This document shows positions 55,438-63,913 of a stretch of DNA of 64,000 bases, in pieces. Positions within the stretch are counted from its first letter, which is position 1. Each line of letters begins with the position of its first letter. The position numbers and the translations under genes were made by a program. The DNA lies in assembly GCA_964499575.1 (NCBI GenBank), contig CAZCLK010000006.1:19933-83932 (forward strand), read 5' to 3'. The notes beneath the pieces were generated by a model. That model made no database searches, was not told the DNA's origin, and saw only the letters and a list, made by a program, of their open reading frames with translations. The DNA is from JAAYCT01 sp964499575. GTDB taxonomy: Bacteria > Bacillota > Clostridia > Saccharofermentanales > Saccharofermentanaceae.

Positions 55438-55557
55438 CGTTACAGCAAGAAGAAGCGTCCGCTTCTCACCTCAAGCACTGCGAAGAGGTTCACGGGTTGG
55501 GGATCGGTGTTTTCCGATCGGCGTGGAGCGGATGATTCGCTCCATTTTTATTTTTTC
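55438..55557 (+). promoter_or_regulatory. infC leader with attenuator terminator (L20-leader-like)
   Basis: The transcript begins with a leader of about 135 bases. It has a hairpin GATCGG / CCGATC (55502-55519) followed by a terminator, TGGAGCG / CGCTCCA (55524-55544) with T5-A-T6. In Bacillus the infC-rpmI-rplT operon is repressed by L20 through such a leader terminator. The location and structure fit; pairing of the upstream part with the terminator arm has not been computed. Confidence 0.7.
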
Positions 55558-55574
55558 GGAGGAGGTGCGTTCAT

Positions 55575-56096
55575 ATAGCAAGACAATCAGGCGGACAATT
55601 AACCAACGATGCCATTCGATTCAGAGAAGTCAGATTGATCGAGTCGGATGGGGACATGGTCGGTGTCGTACCGATTGATGAGGCCAGAAAGAGAGCAGCA
55701 GATCAGGATTTAGATCTCGTATTGATTGCCAATAACCCGGATAACCCGGTTTGTAAGATTATGGATTACGGTAAATTCCTTTTCGAGAAGTCCAAGAAGG
55801 AGAAGGAAGCCCGGAAAAACCAGAAGGTGACCGAGATCAAGGAAATCGGAATGAAGCTGACTACCGAGGATCATGACCTGAGTGTCAAAGTGAAGAACGC
55901 CTGTCGATTCCTGGAGGACGGGGATCGCGTAAAGGTTCTGATTAAGTATCGCGGACGCGAAATGGCGTACCAGTCACAGGGGTATGCCGTAATGGATAAA
56001 TTCGCCAAGGCCTGCGAGGAGCTGGGCCAGATCGATAAACCGCCTAAGGTTGAGGGAAGAAACATGGTCATGTTTCTCGCCCCCAAGAAGGAATGA
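55575..56096 (+). CDS. infC: translation initiation factor IF-3, apparent ATA start
   Basis: IF-3 of 173 residues. The conserved N terminus (LTNDAIRFREVRLI) requires translation to begin upstream of the first ATG, GTG or TTG in a good position. GGAGGAGGTG lies 9 bases before an ATA codon at 55575, which gives ARQSGGQLTNDAI after the initiator Met; no canonical start codon is in frame there. Rare start codons (ATT in E. coli and Bacillus) are a known autoregulation device of infC, because IF-3 rejects them. The C-terminal domain has LKYRGREMAYQSQ-like and GRNMVMFLAPKK blocks. A downstream TTG (55635) would remove conserved residues. Confidence 0.93.
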   Translation: MARQSGGQLTNDAIRFREVRLIESDGDMVGVVPIDEARKRAADQDLDLVLIANNPDNPVCKIMDYGKFLFEKSKKEKEARKNQKVTEIKEIGMKLTTEDHDLSVKVKNACRFLEDGDRVKVLIKYRGREMAYQSQGYAVMDKFAKACEELGQIDKPPKVEGRNMVMFLAPKKE

Positions 56097-56116
56097 TATC
56101 AAGGAGGAAGCAACAA

Positions 56117-56314
56117 ATGCCTAAGCAGAAGACACACAGTTCATCCAAAAAACGTTTTAAGGTCACCGGAACGGGGAAAATTCTCCGCTCGCAGGCCTTC
56201 CGTCGCCATATTCTCAGCAAGAGACCGACGAAGAGAATGCGCCACCTACGCGGCAGTCTCGTCGCTTCTCCGGCAAATGCCCAGGTTATCCGCGGCATGA
56301 TCCCTTACAAATAA
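56117..56314 (+). CDS. rpmI: 50S ribosomal protein L35
   Basis: Basic 65-residue protein beginning MPKQKTHSSSKKRFKVTGTG, the L35 signature. AAGGAGG lies 8 bases before the ATG at 56117. It has the standard position between infC and rplT. Confidence 0.97.
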   Translation: MPKQKTHSSSKKRFKVTGTGKILRSQAFRRHILSKRPTKRMRHLRGSLVASPANAQVIRGMIPYK

Positions 56315-56384
56315 ATCATTTCGTCGCAATCGTTTCGTCCGCAATAAAGACGGACATACAAACAGACATTAGGAGGTTATTCTC

Positions 56385-56738
56385 ATGACAAGGATTAAAA
56401 GAGGGATTCGGACGCGTGCGCGTCATGCCAAAATACTGAAGCAGGCCAAGGGCTATTTCGGTCACAAGAGCAAACTATTCAAGGTAGCCAATCAGCAAGT
56501 CCTGAAGTCCGGTAATTACGCATACCGCGACCGCAGAAACAAGAAGCGCGATTTCAGGAGACTTTGGATCCAGCGCATTAATGCGGCGGCACATCTGAAC
56601 GGGCTTTCATACAGCCGGTTCATGAACGGTTTGAAGAAGGCGCAGATCGCTTTGGATCGTAAGGTTTTGTCCGATATCGCGATTACCGATCCCAAGGGCT
56701 TTTCCGCCTTGTGTGAGCAGGCAAAGGCCGTAAAATAA
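56385..56738 (+). CDS. rplT: 50S ribosomal protein L20
   Basis: Basic 117-residue early-assembly protein. Blocks: RIKRGIRTRARHAKILKQAK, YAYRDRRNKKRDFRRLWIQR and INAAAHLNGLSYSRFM. In Bacillus L20 represses its own operon through the leader; the leader here is compatible with that. AGGAGG precedes the ATG. Confidence 0.97.
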   Translation: MTRIKRGIRTRARHAKILKQAKGYFGHKSKLFKVANQQVLKSGNYAYRDRRNKKRDFRRLWIQRINAAAHLNGLSYSRFMNGLKKAQIALDRKVLSDIAITDPKGFSALCEQAKAVK

Positions 56739-56742
56739 TTCC

Positions 56743-57564
56743 GTGGATGAAGAAACTGTCATAACGAGCCGGCAGAATCCGAGAATTAAGTATTTCTGTT
56801 CCCTTCGCGACCGGAAAACGGCGCAGAAGGAAGGCGTTGTACGGATTGAGGGCGTACGGCTTTGCGAGGAAGCTCTTCGATCCGGCTTGTTGCCTCGGAT
56901 GCTCATTTATACCCCGAATTGTCAAGCGCTTGTTCCGGAGTGGAGCGAGCGCTTTGCGTTGCCCGAAAGCACGGAGCGGATATTGGTTTCCGAAGATCTG
57001 ATGGAAAAAATCTCCTCCACGGTAAACCCGCAGGGCATCTCGGCGGTCGTGGAAGCCCCGGATTTGAACGGCCCGATACCGGCTGATTCCCGCGCGCTCT
57101 ATCTTGTAGCCGACGGTGTTTCAGATCCGGGAAATCTCGGAACGATGATTCGAACCGCGGATGCGTTCGCTTTTACAGCCGTTATCCTATCCGCGGATTG
57201 CGTTGATCCATACAATGAAAAGGCGATCCGCGCCTCCATGGGCTCGTGCTTTCATGTGCCGATCATACGCGCGGGATCAATCGGAGACCTATGCTTGCTT
57301 ATTAAGAAAATGGGTGTACAATTGGTAGCATCACATTTGTCGGGTGACCCGCCGGACTCGTCCCGTTTCCGTTATCCTGCGGCGATCGTAGTCGGAAATG
57401 AAGCCAGAGGGATCGGTGAGGAATGTATTCGGGAATGTGATATGATGATCAAAATACCGATGCCCGGTGCGGCGGAGTCGTTGAATGCCGCATCAGCATG
57501 TGCGATTCTTTCGTATATACTTGATCAGGGCAGGTCTGAAGCGAACAGCGCTACTGGAGGGTAA
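56743..57564 (+). CDS. TrmH/SpoU-family rRNA methyltransferase
   Basis: SPOUT-fold 2'-O-ribose methyltransferase of 273 residues. N-terminal substrate-binding domain (about 1-105), then motif 1 DGVSDPGNLGTMIRTADAF, motif 2 VVGNEARGIGEE and motif 3 IPMPGAAESLNAASACAIL forming the SAM knot. The GTG start at 56743 is only 4 bases after rplT and lacks a strong ribosome site, so translation may be coupled to rplT. Its position after rplT is common in Firmicutes (YsgA-type). Confidence 0.9.
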   Translation: MDEETVITSRQNPRIKYFCSLRDRKTAQKEGVVRIEGVRLCEEALRSGLLPRMLIYTPNCQALVPEWSERFALPESTERILVSEDLMEKISSTVNPQGISAVVEAPDLNGPIPADSRALYLVADGVSDPGNLGTMIRTADAFAFTAVILSADCVDPYNEKAIRASMGSCFHVPIIRAGSIGDLCLLIKKMGVQLVASHLSGDPPDSSRFRYPAAIVVGNEARGIGEECIRECDMMIKIPMPGAAESLNAASACAILSYILDQGRSEANSATGG

Positions 57565-57565
57565 T

Positions 57566-58195
57566 GTGCAAATCATAGTTCTCGGTGCATCCAGAGCAGG
57601 ATTGGCTCTGGTGCGACGTTTGATCGAAAAGGAGCACGATGTCGTTCTTGTGGATCCGGAGGCTTCTTCGGTCGTGGAGAAAATTAATCTCAATATCGTA
57701 TACATCGACGGAGTAATCATCGATCTGGACGTTCTGCGGGAAGCCGGCATCGAGATGGCGGACGCGGTGTGCGCGGTCAGCGAGAATGAGAACCAGAACC
57801 TTATGGCGTCTCAGATCGCCCGCGAAATGTTTAATGTTAAGCATGTCATCACACGCGTTTTTGATACGGATGACTATAAACTCTTCGACGGAGGCGGATT
57901 TGTTACGATCTCTTCGCCGGAACTTACCGTTGAGGCGTTCATTCGAGAACTCGGCGAGCAAACCGTCGAAAAAAAGGTCGGTTTTTGTGAGCAGAACGTC
58001 CTGGGGCATATGATCAGCTTCAGCCTGATCGAGCCCTCCGAGGACCTGATCGGAGGAAAGATCCGTGAATTGGAGGATACGGACGGAAGGCATGTGTTCG
58101 GGGTCATTCGTCACGAACATCTGCTGTTGGCCGTTCCCGGGATGCGTATCGAAAAGGGGGATAAACTCATTTTGGCGACGGAGAAACTGAAATGA
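57566..58195 (+). CDS. TrkA/KtrA-family RCK protein (first copy)
   Basis: Cytoplasmic regulator of potassium uptake, 209 residues. GTG at 57566 follows GGAGG by 5 bases; the overlapping ATG at 57564 is out of frame. The Rossmann part begins IIVLGASRAGLALVRRL with an Asp at the end of the second strand (VLVDPE), and a TrkA-C domain follows (about 135-209). It has one RCK unit, like KtrA, rather than the doubled TrkA of E. coli. The nucleotide loop GASRAG deviates from GxGxxG. Confidence 0.87.
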   Translation: MQIIVLGASRAGLALVRRLIEKEHDVVLVDPEASSVVEKINLNIVYIDGVIIDLDVLREAGIEMADAVCAVSENENQNLMASQIAREMFNVKHVITRVFDTDDYKLFDGGGFVTISSPELTVEAFIRELGEQTVEKKVGFCEQNVLGHMISFSLIEPSEDLIGGKIRELEDTDGRHVFGVIRHEHLLLAVPGMRIEKGDKLILATEKLK

Positions 58196-58205
58196 GGCAC
58201 GAACG

Positions 58206-58862
58206 ATGAAGATTGTGATCGTCGGCGGCGGCAAGGTCGCCTTCTATTTGATAAAAGAATTCGTCCAGGAACATGATGTCGTTATCATCGAGCAGAACGA
58301 AAAGGCGGCGAGCCGGATTGCGAACCAACTGTCCGCGGAAGTCGTCTACGGGGACGGATCGGTTTATTCTGTACTCGCGCCGGCATGTGTCGGAGCCAAA
58401 ATGATCGTTGCGCTGACCGGAAAGGACGAGACGAACCTGATCGCGTGTCAGATCGCCAAACGTCATTGCGGCGTCCCGATCGCGATCGCGCGCGTTAACA
58501 ATCCGAGAAACCTCGATGTGATGAAGCGCTTCGGAGTGGATAAGTCGTATTCCGGCACCAAGATCCTGGCGGAGATGATCGAGCAGGAAATCGATTACGA
58601 AGGCCTACGGATTGTGCACCGGATTCAGGAGTCGGATCACATTCTCGTTGAATTCAATCTGTCCGCAAAATCGAAAGCATGCGAACAGACCCTTGCGGAC
58701 TATACTTTTCCGTCCGGCGCCAAAGTCGTTGTTATGAATACAAGTTCGGGTGAAATGCTCGCACCCCGCGGCGATACGGTGATGCATGCCGGACAGCTCA
58801 TGGTGTTGGTCTGCCACAGAAAGAACATCGAGCAGATCTGGAAAGAGATGGTACACCAGTAA
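58206..58862 (+). CDS. TrkA/KtrA-family RCK protein (second copy)
   Basis: Second single-unit RCK protein, 218 residues, with GGGKVAFYLIKEF and an acidic residue in VVIIEQNEKAA for nucleotide binding, ALTGKDETNLIACQIA, and a TrkA-C domain (about 140-215). It sits directly before the channel gene, so it is likely the main gating partner. The two RCK proteins are only moderately alike and could form mixed rings. Confidence 0.9.
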   Translation: MKIVIVGGGKVAFYLIKEFVQEHDVVIIEQNEKAASRIANQLSAEVVYGDGSVYSVLAPACVGAKMIVALTGKDETNLIACQIAKRHCGVPIAIARVNNPRNLDVMKRFGVDKSYSGTKILAEMIEQEIDYEGLRIVHRIQESDHILVEFNLSAKSKACEQTLADYTFPSGAKVVVMNTSSGEMLAPRGDTVMHAGQLMVLVCHRKNIEQIWKEMVHQ

Positions 58863-58863
58863 C

Positions 58864-60267
58864 ATGCTCATTCGTAAACGCAGAACGCAGGAACTTTTCA
58901 AATGGCTCCTTGCGAAGCCCGCGAGGATGATTATTACGAGTTTTCTTTTTGTCGATATCATCGGATGTATTCTGTTAATGCTTCCGATCGCGTCTTCAGA
59001 CGGGCACAGTATCGGGTTTGCCGATGCGCTCTTCACGACCGTTTCCGCCACATGCGTGACCGGCCTGGTGGTATTTGACACTGCTTTGACGTTCACGACG
59101 TTCGGGCGGGGCGTGATCATCGCTCTGATTCAGATCGGCGGTCTGGGTCTGGTTACCATTTCGACTTTTTTCATCAGTTTGGTTCGTCGAAAAGTGGGAC
59201 TTCGAACGCGCGTTCTTGCGCAGGAAAGCTCCGGAAGTTTTTCTTTTACGGAGTTGCCCGCCTTACTGCGTTCGATCGTGTTATTGACGTTTATTTTTGA
59301 ATTTTTGGGGTTCATCATTTTTTCGACACAATACGTGCCGCTTTTCGGTTGGGCCGACGGTATGGCGAAAGCCGGGTTTCAATCCGTATCCGCTTTTTGC
59401 AATGCCGGATTTGATTTGATGGGAAAGGACTATGGTCCGTACTCGAGCCTGACGGCGTTTTCGGGCAATCCGGTCGTCCTTTTTACTACGATGTTTCTGA
59501 TCGTATCCGGCGGTTTGGGCTTTATTGTCTGGAGGGATCTGATCACCTGTATTAAGACGCGAAAAATAACGGTTCATACGCGTATCACTTTGATTGCGAC
59601 GGCGACGTTGATTGTTTTGGGAACGGTTTTTATTCTTATCGCGGAATGGACGAATAAAGGCGAGGGAGCGATGGGCCTTCTGCCGGCCTGGCAACGACCG
59701 ATGGCGGCGATGTTTCAATCGATCACCATGCGAACCGCCGGATTTAATTCAATCAACATGACGACGATGTTGGACGGAACGAAACTTCTTTGCGTCGTGT
59801 TGATGTTTATCGGAGCCGGCTCAGCGTCCACAGGCGGCGGTATCAAGGTGTCCACTATTTCGCTTCTTCTTTTCTCCGTATATTCCGAAATAAGGGGTCG
59901 CACGGATATCATCATCCGCAAACATCAAATCGCGCGGGTCGCGGTGCAACGCGCCCTGTCCATATTTATTCTCGCTTTGGGACTGCTTGTTCTTTTGTCG
60001 GTCGTGCTGACGTTCACGGAATCCGCTTCGTTGGAATCCGGGCGGTTCGAATACCTGGATCTCCTGTTTGAAGCCGCTTCGGCATTCGGAACGGTCGGGG
60101 TTTCATCCGCTTCTACGCCGCAACTTACGACGCTCGGACAGATGTGTCTCGTACCGGTCATGTTTATCGGAAGAGTCGGTCCGATTACCGTCGCGGTAAG
60201 TCTTGCGCTCCGCGAGCCGAAGGAATACTCAAGCGTATTCCCCGAAGGGAAGATTCAAATCGGATAA
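58864..60267 (+). CDS. TrkH/KtrB-family potassium channel subunit
   Basis: Membrane protein of 467 residues with the four selectivity-filter loops of the superfamily: SATCVTGLVVF, SAFCNAGFDLM, TMRTAGFNSI and SAFGTVGVSSA, each with the conserved Gly. About 8-10 TM helices. It begins one base after the RCK gene stops; no strong ribosome site, so coupling is likely. With the RCK proteins it would form a nucleotide-gated K+ uptake system. Size fits KtrB. Confidence 0.93.
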   Translation: MLIRKRRTQELFKWLLAKPARMIITSFLFVDIIGCILLMLPIASSDGHSIGFADALFTTVSATCVTGLVVFDTALTFTTFGRGVIIALIQIGGLGLVTISTFFISLVRRKVGLRTRVLAQESSGSFSFTELPALLRSIVLLTFIFEFLGFIIFSTQYVPLFGWADGMAKAGFQSVSAFCNAGFDLMGKDYGPYSSLTAFSGNPVVLFTTMFLIVSGGLGFIVWRDLITCIKTRKITVHTRITLIATATLIVLGTVFILIAEWTNKGEGAMGLLPAWQRPMAAMFQSITMRTAGFNSINMTTMLDGTKLLCVVLMFIGAGSASTGGGIKVSTISLLLFSVYSEIRGRTDIIIRKHQIARVAVQRALSIFILALGLLVLLSVVLTFTESASLESGRFEYLDLLFEAASAFGTVGVSSASTPQLTTLGQMCLVPVMFIGRVGPITVAVSLALREPKEYSSVFPEGKIQIG

Positions 60268-60374
60268 TCTTCAGCGATGCCCAATAGTGCGGACTCATGG
60301 GATAATCCTCAAATGTGCGGATTATTGCGGACTCATCGGATCATCCTCGAAGTTTCGGAATATAGCGGGCTTGA
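60261..60374 (+). repeat. degenerate 38-bp tandem repeat, three units
   Basis: Three consecutive 38-base units start at 60261, 60299 and 60337. Units 1 and 2 agree at about 28 of 38 positions, including an identical TGCGGACTCAT end; unit 3 keeps GGATCATCCTC and GCGG. The first unit overlaps the last codons of the potassium channel gene. No gene lies in the rest of the gap (60375-60440). Confidence 0.7.
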
Positions 60375-60441
60375 ATGACGGTCATGATTGAAGCACCCTT
60401 ATGAAGCTATGAATTCGTCGTTTCGCATAAAGGATCATTTA

Positions 60442-60471
60442 TTGACAACACCGCGGTTCGTAAACGATAAT
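60442..60471 (+). promoter_or_regulatory. sigma-A promoter of aconitase gene
   Basis: Consensus TTGACA (60442-60447), an 18-base spacer and GATAAT (60466-60471), 35 bases before the ATG. Confidence 0.75.
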
Positions 60472-60481
60472 TAACAGTTAA
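60471..60481. promoter_or_regulatory. palindrome at the aconitase start site, possible operator
   Basis: TTAACAGTTAA is a perfect 5-bp inverted repeat around one base, placed right after the -10 box where a repressor would block initiation. No known consensus is assigned. Confidence 0.3.
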
Positions 60482-60505
60482 TAAGCGAATCGGAGGATGA
60501 TTTTT

Positions 60506-62452
60506 ATGGGCTTCACGCTTTCACAAAAAATACTCAAGGAGCACTTGCTTTCCGGGGAGATGATCCCGGGAAATGAAATATCCTTCCGAATCGATCAGAC
60601 GCTCACGCAGGATTCGACCGGTACCATGGCATATTTGCAATTTGAGGCAATCGGAGTACCGCGCGTACAGACGAAGCTTTCAGTGGCGTACATCGATCAC
60701 AATATGCTTCAGTCCGGTTTCGAAAACGCCGACGACCACAAATATATCCAGACGGTTGCCGCCAAGTACGGGATCCGTTTTTCGAGACCCGGAAACGGCG
60801 TTTGCCACCAGGTCCATATCGAGCGTTTCGGCGTTCCCGGACAGACGTTGCTCGGGTCGGACAGCCACACTCCGACGTGCGGAGGAATCGGAATGCTCGC
60901 GATCGGAGCGGGCGGCCTGGATGTCGCTGTCGCGATGGGCGGCGGCCCTTATTACATAAGCATGCCGCGGATGTGTAAAGTTGAGTTGACCGGGCGCCTG
61001 GCGCGTTGGACAACGGCAAAGGACATTATCCTCGAGGTCTTGCGTATCATGACCGTTAAGGGCGGTGTCGGCAAAATCATTGAATACTCGGGCGATGCCT
61101 TGGCTTATCTTTCGGTCCCGGAGCGCGCGACCATCACCAACATGGGTGCAGAACTCGGCGCGACGACGTCGATATTCCCTTCGGACGGGGTAACCGGACG
61201 CTTTCTGGAAGCACAGGGAAGGGCGGACGCGTTCGTGCCGCTTTCGGCGGATCCCGATGCCGTGTATGACGAGGTTATTTCTGTTGATCTTTCTAAGCTT
61301 CGGCCGATGCTGGCCAAACCGCATATGCCCGATAATGTTGTCCCCGTTTCTGAGGTTTCCGGACTCAAGGTCGATCAGGTATGTATCGGATCCTGTACCA
61401 ACTCGTCTCTGCACGACATGTTGAAAGTCGCCGCGATTCTGAAGGGACATACCGTTCACCCGGATGTTTCGTTGGTGATCTCACCCGGCTCCAAGCAAGT
61501 CCTGAATATGTTGGCCGAAGCAGGGGCGTTAGCGGATATGATCGCCGCCGGCGCGCGTATTCTGGAATGTTCTTGCGGGCCCTGTATCGGTATGGGACAG
61601 TCGCCCAAGACGGATGCGGTGTCTTTACGGACGAATAATCGCAATTTCTATGCCCGTTCCGGGACGGCATCCGCTCAGGTTTATCTGGTCAGTCCCGAGG
61701 TCGCGGCGATCGCGGCGATACGGGGCGAAGTGACAGATCCGGAGAATTTCGGAGCGCCGCCGACCGTAACGATGCCCGATCATTTTCAGATCAACGATAA
61801 TCTGGTGGTCATCCCGCCCGAAGATGCATCGGCTTTGGAGGTCGTCCGCGGACCGAATATCAAGCCGTTTCCGACGAATACGGAACTTTCGGATGTCGTT
61901 ATGGGCAAAACACTGGTGAAGCTGGAGGATAACATCACGACGGATCACATTATGCCGTCGAATTCGAAACTCCTGCCGTACCGTTCCAATATCCCGTATC
62001 TGGCGGATTATTGTTTAACACCTTCCGACCCGCAATTCCCCGAAAAAGCGAAGAAGTACGGCGGCGGATTCATTGTCGGCGGAGCCAATTACGGTCAGGG
62101 GTCGAGCAGGGAGCACGCAGCTTTGGTGCCGCTTTTTCTCGGTGTCAAGGCTGTACTGGCGATATCCTTTGCGAGGATCCATATGGCAAACTTGATTAAC
62201 AACGGTATTTTGCCGCTGACTTTTGAAAATCCTTCCGATTATGATAGAATATCAGTACTTGACGACTTGATTATGCAAGATGCGCGTCGTCAGGTTGCAC
62301 AAGCCGCGGAAGGAAAACCCATTGTGCTTACCGACCGGACACAGGGGATCGATGTCATCGTTGCGTGCCGGATATCCCGAAGACAAGCAGATATACTATT
62401 GGCCGGCGGACTTCTGAACTATACCCGTAAGCACGCCCAAACCGAACAGTAA
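60506..62452 (+). CDS. aconitate hydratase
   Basis: Converts citrate to isocitrate with a 4Fe-4S cluster; 648 residues. Cluster ligands are in GSCTNSSLHDM and CGPCIGMG. The substrate-binding blocks are GSDSHTPTCGGIGMLAIGAGG near residue 110 and YGQGSSREHAALVP in the C-terminal swivelling domain. ATG at 60506 lies 9 bases after GGAGG. At about 650 residues it matches the shorter Clostridia/mitochondrial-like group rather than the 890-residue AcnA. It is followed by citrate synthase. Confidence 0.93.
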   Translation: MGFTLSQKILKEHLLSGEMIPGNEISFRIDQTLTQDSTGTMAYLQFEAIGVPRVQTKLSVAYIDHNMLQSGFENADDHKYIQTVAAKYGIRFSRPGNGVCHQVHIERFGVPGQTLLGSDSHTPTCGGIGMLAIGAGGLDVAVAMGGGPYYISMPRMCKVELTGRLARWTTAKDIILEVLRIMTVKGGVGKIIEYSGDALAYLSVPERATITNMGAELGATTSIFPSDGVTGRFLEAQGRADAFVPLSADPDAVYDEVISVDLSKLRPMLAKPHMPDNVVPVSEVSGLKVDQVCIGSCTNSSLHDMLKVAAILKGHTVHPDVSLVISPGSKQVLNMLAEAGALADMIAAGARILECSCGPCIGMGQSPKTDAVSLRTNNRNFYARSGTASAQVYLVSPEVAAIAAIRGEVTDPENFGAPPTVTMPDHFQINDNLVVIPPEDASALEVVRGPNIKPFPTNTELSDVVMGKTLVKLEDNITTDHIMPSNSKLLPYRSNIPYLADYCLTPSDPQFPEKAKKYGGGFIVGGANYGQGSSREHAALVPLFLGVKAVLAISFARIHMANLINNGILPLTFENPSDYDRISVLDDLIMQDARRQVAQAAEGKPIVLTDRTQGIDVIVACRISRRQADILLAGGLLNYTRKHAQTEQ

Positions 62453-62483
62453 TCTCCAACACCGATCGACAGGAGGAGAATCA

Positions 62484-63854
62484 ATGAGCAAGATATCAAA
62501 TGATACATTAGGTATGATCGATAAACTGGCCGATCAGGCAAAAGAAAAGGCCCGGATTGATCCCGCTTTGTACGAGCGCTATAACGTGAAGCGCGGTCTC
62601 CGAAATGCCGACGGAACAGGCGTTTTGGTCGGCCTGACCGAGGTGGGTGAAGTCATGTCGTATATCGTGGACGACGTTGAGCGCGTTCCGATCGAGGGCA
62701 GACTTTTTTATCAGGGCATTGAGATCAATGACTTGGTTAATGGGTTTTTCGAGCAAAAACGATTCGGTTTTGAAGAAACGGCGTATTTGCTGCTTTTCGG
62801 AGAATTGCCCGATATCGATCAGTTGAAGAAATTTGAGCAAATGCTCTCGGAATTGCGCCCTCTTCCTCAGAATTTCACCGAAGATATGATTCTCAAGGCG
62901 CCCAGCCCGGACATCATGAACAAGCTCGCGCGCTCCGTTCTTGCGCTCTATTCGTACGATGATAACGCGGAAGCGATTGATGTGCCCAATGTCCTGCGTC
63001 AGTGCATCGAGCTGATTGCGCGTTTCCCGGTGCTTACCGCTTACGCGTATATGGCACGTCGCCATTATGTCGAAAAGGAAAGCCTTTTCCTGCATGCTCC
63101 TTTGCCGGAGTACAATACGGCACAGAATATTTTGCATATGATCCGGCCCGACGGGCAATTCTCGGAATTGGAAGCACGGATCCTTGATCTGGCGCTTGTC
63201 TTACACGCGGAGCACGGCGGCGGTAACAACTCGTCCTTTGTGACGCATTGTGTATCTTCATCCGGTTCGGATACGTACTCGGTCATCGCCGCGGCGATCG
63301 GTTCACTCAAGGGGCCTCAACACGGCGGAGCCAGCAATAAAGCCTACGCGATGATGCAGGAGCTCATGAGCGAAGTAAAACATTGGCGCAACGAGATGGA
63401 AATCTGCGATTACCTGACCCGAATCCTCAACAAGGACGCGTACGATCGGTCGGGATTGATTTACGGTATCGGACATGCGGTTTATACCGTATCCGACCCG
63501 AGAACCAAGCTTCTGCGCGATTACGCGAGAATGCTTGCCTTTGAGGCCGGACGCGAGGATGAGTATGAGTTGTATACGATGACGGAACGTCTGGCGCCGG
63601 AGGTTTTCGCGCGGGTAAAGAAGAGTGATAAGATCGTTTGCGCAAACGTCGACTTCTATGCAGGGTTTATTTATTCGATGCTGCAGATCCCGCCGGAACT
63701 CTTTACGCCGATATTCGCGTGCGCGAGGATCGCGGGTTGGAGCGCGCACCGGATTGAGGAACTGGTATCCGGCGGAAGGATCATGCGTCCGGCATATAAG
63801 TGCGTTCAAAAGAGAAGGAAATATACTCCCGCTGATCAAAGAGGAATCGAGTAA
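62484..63854 (+). CDS. citrate synthase
   Basis: Condenses oxaloacetate and acetyl-CoA; 456 residues. The catalytic His lies in LKGPQHGGASNKAY; the oxaloacetate-binding His is in the HAEHGGGNNSSF block and the catalytic Asp in NVDFYAGFIYSMLQIP. AGGAGGAG precedes the ATG. It is longer than the 370-430 residues of many citrate synthases, with an extended N-terminal region, as in other Clostridia. With aconitase it gives the first oxidative TCA steps; isocitrate dehydrogenase is not within the window. A 2-methylcitrate synthase activity cannot be excluded. Confidence 0.93.
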   Translation: MSKISNDTLGMIDKLADQAKEKARIDPALYERYNVKRGLRNADGTGVLVGLTEVGEVMSYIVDDVERVPIEGRLFYQGIEINDLVNGFFEQKRFGFEETAYLLLFGELPDIDQLKKFEQMLSELRPLPQNFTEDMILKAPSPDIMNKLARSVLALYSYDDNAEAIDVPNVLRQCIELIARFPVLTAYAYMARRHYVEKESLFLHAPLPEYNTAQNILHMIRPDGQFSELEARILDLALVLHAEHGGGNNSSFVTHCVSSSGSDTYSVIAAAIGSLKGPQHGGASNKAYAMMQELMSEVKHWRNEMEICDYLTRILNKDAYDRSGLIYGIGHAVYTVSDPRTKLLRDYARMLAFEAGREDEYELYTMTERLAPEVFARVKKSDKIVCANVDFYAGFIYSMLQIPPELFTPIFACARIAGWSAHRIEELVSGGRIMRPAYKCVQKRRKYTPADQRGIE

Positions 63855-63878
63855 GCCGGTTTTGCTTAAGGCATACAG

Positions 63879-63908
63879 ACGCCGCGAGGATTTGCTTCGC
63901 GGCGTTTT
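63879..63908 (+). terminator. terminator after citrate synthase
   Basis: Perfect 9-bp stem ACGCCGCGA / TCGCGGCGT with a 9-base loop and a short T run (GTTTTG). Confidence 0.75.
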
Positions 63909-63913
63909 GCGCG

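Noticed and set aside
60261..60374. CRISPR array
   Set aside because: Units are contiguous with no unique spacers, are degenerate, and no cas gene is near; it is a plain tandem repeat.
60680..61459. Minus-strand frame of 259 codons inside the aconitase gene
   Set aside because: Antisense to conserved aconitase blocks; low-complexity composition and no start signal.
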